A stretch of DNA of 64,000 nt from Streptomyces sp. ADI95-17 (GTDB lineage: Bacteria > Actinomycetota > Actinomycetes > Streptomycetales > Streptomycetaceae): the NCBI RefSeq assembly GCF_003846175.1, contig NZ_ML123045.1, forward strand, positions 1,206,082-1,270,081. The letters are read 5' to 3'. The position numbers and the translations under genes are program-made. Shown here piece after piece: positions 60,981 through 64,000 of this stretch. The notes under the pieces are model-generated. The model saw only the letters and a program-made list of their open reading frames with translations, made no database searches and was not told the DNA's origin. How positions within the stretch are numbered: the first letter of the stretch is position 1; each line of letters opens with the position of its first letter.

Positions 60981-61748
60981 ATGAGCGGAATTCTCGACGG
61001 CAAGCGCATCCTCATCACCGGTGTGCTGATGGAGTCGTCCATCGCTTTCCACGCTGCCAAGGTGGCCCAGGAGCAGGGTGCCGAAGTCATCCTGACCGCC
61101 TTCCCCCGCCCCACGCTGACGGAGCGCATCGCCAGGAAGCTGCCGAAGCCGGCCAAGGTCATCGAGCTGGACGTGACCAACACCGAGCACCTGGACCGGC
61201 TGGAGGGCCTGGTCCGGGACGAGCTCGGTTCGCTCGACGGCGTCGTCCACTCCATCGGCTTCGCGCCGCAGGACGCGCTCGGCGGCAACTTCCTCAACAC
61301 CCCGTTCGAGTCCGTCGCCACCGCGATGCACGTCTCGGCGTTCTCGCTCAAGTCGCTCGCCATGGCCTGCAAGCCGCTGATGAACGACGGCGGCTCGATC
61401 GTCGGCCTCACCTTCGACGCGCAGTTCGCCTGGCCGCAGTACGACTGGATGGGCCCGGCCAAGGCCGCGCTGGAGGCCACCTCCCGCTACCTCGCCCGTG
61501 ACCTGGGCAAGGACGACATCCGCTGCAACCTGGTCTCGGCCGGACCGCTCAAGTCCATGGCCGCGAAGTCCATCCCCGGCTTCACCGAGCTCGCGGACGT
61601 GTGGAACACCCGCTCCCCGCTCTCCTGGGACATGGAGGACCCGGAGCCGGCCGGCCGCGGCATCGTCGCGCTGCTCTCGGACTTCTTCCCGAAGACCACG
61701 GGCGAGATCATCCACGTCGACGGTGGCGTGCACATGATGGGTGCCTGA
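60981..61748 (+). CDS. fabI: Enoyl-ACP reductase FabI/InhA
   Basis: 255 residues. NADH-dependent last step of fatty acid elongation, SDR fold. ILITGVLMESSIAFHAAKVA is the typical nucleotide loop; HSIGFAPQDALGG and the catalytic FAWPQYDWMGPAKAALE (Tyr-x6-Lys) match InhA rather than E. coli FabI. Target family of isoniazid and triclosan. Followed by a terminator; cotranscribed with fabG. Confidence 0.95.
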   Translation: MSGILDGKRILITGVLMESSIAFHAAKVAQEQGAEVILTAFPRPTLTERIARKLPKPAKVIELDVTNTEHLDRLEGLVRDELGSLDGVVHSIGFAPQDALGGNFLNTPFESVATAMHVSAFSLKSLAMACKPLMNDGGSIVGLTFDAQFAWPQYDWMGPAKAALEATSRYLARDLGKDDIRCNLVSAGPLKSMAAKSIPGFTELADVWNTRSPLSWDMEDPEPAGRGIVALLSDFFPKTTGEIIHVDGGVHMMGA

Positions 61749-61770
61749 CCCCGCGGGGCAGGCACGGACA

Positions 61771-61808
61771 GAGCCGCGTACCACCTCCGAGCAGGTGGTG
61801 CGCGGCTC
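61771..61808 (+). terminator. Terminator after fabI
   Basis: GAGCCGCG and CCACCT pair with AGGTGG and CGCGGCTC, giving a 14-bp stem with small mismatch, starting about 22 bp beyond the fabI stop. Confidence 0.8.
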
Positions 61809-61915
61809 CCGTGCGTCCGGGCCCGGCTCCGGCCCGCTCAAGTCGAAAAGACGGTCGATCCACCGCAGAATGTGGTGAACCGGACTTCGGGTCAGGCTAC
61901 GGGGAGGAGGTCGCC

Positions 61916-62299
61916 GTGCGCGCCACACGTCGCCGGACCTGCGCCCTGCTGGCGGCCTCCATAGCCGTCGCCGGACTCGCCGCCCCGGTGGGGATATCCG
62001 TGGCGGGGCGGATGGGAGCCGGGGCGTCCACCCCCGCCGCTCCCACTCCCGACCCCGCCGGAGCCGAATGCCGTACGTCGGTCCGGGGCTCCCGGGTCGT
62101 CGCGTACTGCCACAACCCGTACCCCTCCACCGACCGCGTACAGCTGCACACCGAGTGCCGCCGCTGGTGGGACATAGACGCCGACGCCGCCCCGGTCGAG
62201 GTGGGCCCCGGCCGGACCGTACGGATCGACGACCGCTGCTGGAAGGAAGTCGGCACCGTCTGGGTCACGCACCGGGTGCGGGACCCGTCAACGGCCTGA
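61916..62299 (+). CDS. Small secreted protein with four cysteines
   Basis: 127 residues from GTG with a GGGGAGGAGG site. Signal peptide about residues 1-32 (TCALLAASIAVAGLAAPVGI). The mature part (about 90 residues) has four Cys: AECRTSV, VAYCHNPYPS, HTECRRWWDI and DDRCWKEVG, likely two disulfides. No family recognised. A similar Cys-spaced layout occurs in many small Streptomyces exported proteins of unknown role. Confidence 0.75.
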   Translation: MRATRRRTCALLAASIAVAGLAAPVGISVAGRMGAGASTPAAPTPDPAGAECRTSVRGSRVVAYCHNPYPSTDRVQLHTECRRWWDIDADAAPVEVGPGRTVRIDDRCWKEVGTVWVTHRVRDPSTA

Positions 62300-62369
62300 G
62301 CCCCTCGCAGCGGCCGGCCACCGAGCCCCACGCGAGCGGGACGCAGGGCCCCGCGAGGCCGGATACGTC

Positions 62370-63044
62370 CTAGACCCGGTCCACCAGACAGCTCAACGCA
62401 TGGCTCGCGGCCTCGGCCGCCGCCGTCTCCCCGTCCCCCGCCCGGATCGCCTCGACCAGCCTGCCGTGGTCCATGTGGTTCTCCGGCCGCAGCTCATGAC
62501 CGATGTCGCCGCGGAGATAGTCACGCAGCAGATCGCCCAGGTCGGCGTAGAGACCGGTCAGTACGTCGTTGTGCGAGGCGGCGACCACGGCCAGATGCAG
62601 CGTCGCGTCCGCCGCGACGAACGCCTCGGCGTCACCCGCGGCCCAGGTCTCCTCCCGGCGCGCCATCAGCGCGTCCAGCTGCTTCAGATCCCGCTCGGTG
62701 CGCCGGGCCGCCGCCAGCCTCGCCGCCGAGGACTCCAGGGTGGAGCGCAGCTCGGCGACATGGCGCGGATCGGCGGAGGCGAAACGGCGGTGCATCACCC
62801 CGGCCAGCTCGCTGGTGGCCACGACATAGGTGCCCGACCCCTGCCTGATGTCGAGCAGGCCGTTGTGCGCGAGGGCGCGCACGGCCTCGCGCACGGTGTT
62901 GCGGGCCACCCCCAGCTGCTCCACCAGCTCGGGCTCGGTGGGAATGCGCGAACCCACGGGCCACTCGCCCGAGGTGATCTGGTTCCTCAACTGGGCAATC
63001 ACCTGGTCGGCGAGGGCCGAACGCCGCGGAGACGTCAGCGTCAT
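62370..63044 (-). CDS. GntR/FadR family transcriptional regulator
   Basis: 224 residues. Winged HTH (LADQVIAQLRNQITSGEWPV, PTEPELVEQLGVARNTVREA, GLLDIRQGSGTYVV) plus an FCD effector domain with His/Asp residues for metal binding (DATLHLAVVAASHNDV, ENHMDHGRLVEAI). Divergent from an MFS permease gene; it probably represses that gene by binding the palindromes at 63162-63188. Confidence 0.92.
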   Translation of the reverse strand: MTLTSPRRSALADQVIAQLRNQITSGEWPVGSRIPTEPELVEQLGVARNTVREAVRALAHNGLLDIRQGSGTYVVATSELAGVMHRRFASADPRHVAELRSTLESSAARLAAARRTERDLKQLDALMARREETWAAGDAEAFVAADATLHLAVVAASHNDVLTGLYADLGDLLRDYLRGDIGHELRPENHMDHGRLVEAIRAGDGETAAAEAASHALSCLVDRV

Positions 63045-63161
63045 GGTGCTCCTTGGTCGGGCTGCTTGGGTGACGGACGGGGGTTACGGGGATGGCGGGG
63101 AGGTGGCTCCGCCTGCCGCGAATCGTCTCAGAGCGGCCCGTCGCCGGGGCGGCTCCAGAAC

Positions 63162-63188
63162 GATTGGACAATCAATCATCCCATGATT
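63162..63188. promoter_or_regulatory. Probable GntR operators
   Basis: GATTG-GA-CAATC (63162-63173) and AATCAT-CCC-ATGATT (63174-63188) are two perfect adjacent inverted repeats in AT-richer DNA just before the MFS start. Their position over the likely promoter or start supports repression by the divergent GntR protein. Confidence 0.6.
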
Positions 63189-63202
63189 CTATGATGGGCC
63201 CC

Positions 63203-64000
63203 ATGCCCGACGACGAGACCCGGCCCCAGACCCGGACCCTGACCCCCGCCACCACGGTGGACGACCCCACGAAAACCGCGGCCGCGCGGACTACCACGGC
63301 CGTGCGGACGCCGTGGGCCCCCCGGACGGCACCGGCCGCCGACGGGGCCTCCCCCTGGCTGCTCCGGCTGGTCGTCGTCGGGCTGGTCCTCACCGCGCTC
63401 AACCTCCGTCCCGCCATCACCAGCCTCGGCTCCCTCCTCGAAGAGGTGCGCGACGGGCTGCACATGAGCGGCAGCGTCGCCGGTGTCCTGACCTCCGTAC
63501 CGCCGCTCTGCTTCGCGGTCTTCGGCATCATGGCGCCGCGCCTCGCCCGCCGCTTCGGCCCGGGCGCGGTCGTCTGCGCCGGCATGACCGCCATCACCGC
63601 CGGTCTGGTGATCCGGCCGCTCGTCGGCGGGACGGCCGGCTTCCTCGCCGCGAGCGCCCTCGCCCTCATGGGCATCGCCGTCAGCAACGTCCTGATGCCG
63701 GTGATCGTCAAGCGCTGGTTCCCGGACCGGGTCGGCTCCATGACCGGGCTCTACTCGATGGCGCTGGCCCTCGGCACCTCGCTGGCCGCCGCCGTGACCG
63801 TGCCCATGACCAGTGCGATGGGCGGCAGCTGGCGGCTCGGGCTCGGGGTCTGGGCCGTGCTCGCCGCCGCCGCGATCCTGCCCTGGATCCCGCTGGTACG
63901 GGACCGCAGCGGCGCTCCGGGGAAGCAGGCCGCCCAGCAGCCGGACGCCCCCGCCCTGCGGATCACCCGCAGCCGTACCGCCTGGGCCCTCGCCTGCTTC
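63203..64000 (+). CDS. MFS transporter, CynX/NimT type (partial, runs off the window)
   Basis: 266 codons are visible. After a polar Thr/Ala/Arg-rich N-terminus of about 50 residues, MFS helices follow. The family pattern LNLRPAITSLGSLLEEVRDG, then VLTSVPPLCFAVFGIMAPRL and IVKRWFPDRVGSMTGLYSMA is characteristic of CynX/NimT permeases. ATG at 63203 is likely, although in-frame ATGs at 63191 and 63194 exist and no strong ribosome site is seen. Substrate unknown. The C-terminal half lies beyond the window. Confidence 0.88.
   Translation, partial: MPDDETRPQTRTLTPATTVDDPTKTAAARTTTAVRTPWAPRTAPAADGASPWLLRLVVVGLVLTALNLRPAITSLGSLLEEVRDGLHMSGSVAGVLTSVPPLCFAVFGIMAPRLARRFGPGAVVCAGMTAITAGLVIRPLVGGTAGFLAASALALMGIAVSNVLMPVIVKRWFPDRVGSMTGLYSMALALGTSLAAAVTVPMTSAMGGSWRLGLGVWAVLAAAAILPWIPLVRDRSGAPGKQAAQQPDAPALRITRSRTAWALACF

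Overview
The window is a stretch of actinomycete chromosome, almost certainly Streptomyces. Base composition is very high in G+C with near-saturated GC at third codon positions, many starts are GTG or TTG, and genes are packed with 4-bp ATGA/GTGA overlaps. Gene content (ectABCD, the cobalamin block, gbn, a Gls24/Asp23 operon, moaA, tyrS, tldD/E, fabG-fabI) resembles, from memory, the conserved core around SCO1812-SCO1868 of S. coelicolor. No IS element, prophage, CRISPR array, tRNA or rRNA gene was seen, so most of the window is ordinary core chromosome.

Layout. (1) 1-2.6 kb: a divergent regulator and old-yellow-enzyme pair, then a glyoxalase/DinB fusion. (2) 2.7-6.0 kb: ectABCD, making ectoine and 5-hydroxyectoine. 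(3) 6.3-10.1 kb: a PLP aminotransferase, an amidohydrolase and a secreted protein with a Ser/Gly-rich stalk and an LAETG sorting signal. (4) 10.3-19.8 kb: cobalamin genes cobC, cobE, cobB, cobO, a chelatase-type AAA/VWA protein, cobQ and cobD, with a ZIP transporter inserted and a cobalamin riboswitch upstream of cobD. A 28-codon in-frame upstream ORF lies between riboswitch and cobD. (5) 19.9-21.5 kb: a Pit phosphate transporter with a small membrane protein and a PhoP-type direct repeat. (6) 21.6-29.9 kb: aldolase, hydrolase, hypothetical proteins, zinc peptidase, ABC-F ATPase, the nucleoid protein Gbn and an enoyl-CoA hydratase. (7) 30-33 kb: an envelope-stress Gls24/Asp23/AmaP operon. (8) 33-38.7 kb: SDR, GH15, SURF1, a zinc-ribbon protein, a DEDDh exonuclease with BRCT, and a TetR regulator. 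(9) 38.8-43 kb: a TetR-controlled catabolic operon (ADC-like, SDR, two amidohydrolases). (10) 43-48.6 kb: a VIT1-type transporter, a truncated STAND NTPase relic, an operon joining an alkylglycerol-monooxygenase-like protein to a lysoplasmalogenase and an alcohol dehydrogenase, and a frameshifted CoA-transferase. (11) 48.8-55.7 kb: a subtilase, acetate permease, moaA, and a cluster of small genes with a duplicated intergenic element and structured RNA candidates. (12) 55.8-64 kb: tyrS, tldE/tldD, fabG-fabI, a small secreted protein, and a GntR/MFS pair cut by the window end.

The most unusual items are the ether-lipid-cleavage-like operon (44.5-47.2 kb), the riboswitch/upstream-ORF/cobD arrangement, the duplicated element with a terminator near 54.2-54.8 kb, the tandem amidohydrolase operon, and the two decayed genes (STAND NTPase, CoA-transferase). 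All functional statements rest on motif reading and family knowledge; no search or folding program was run.
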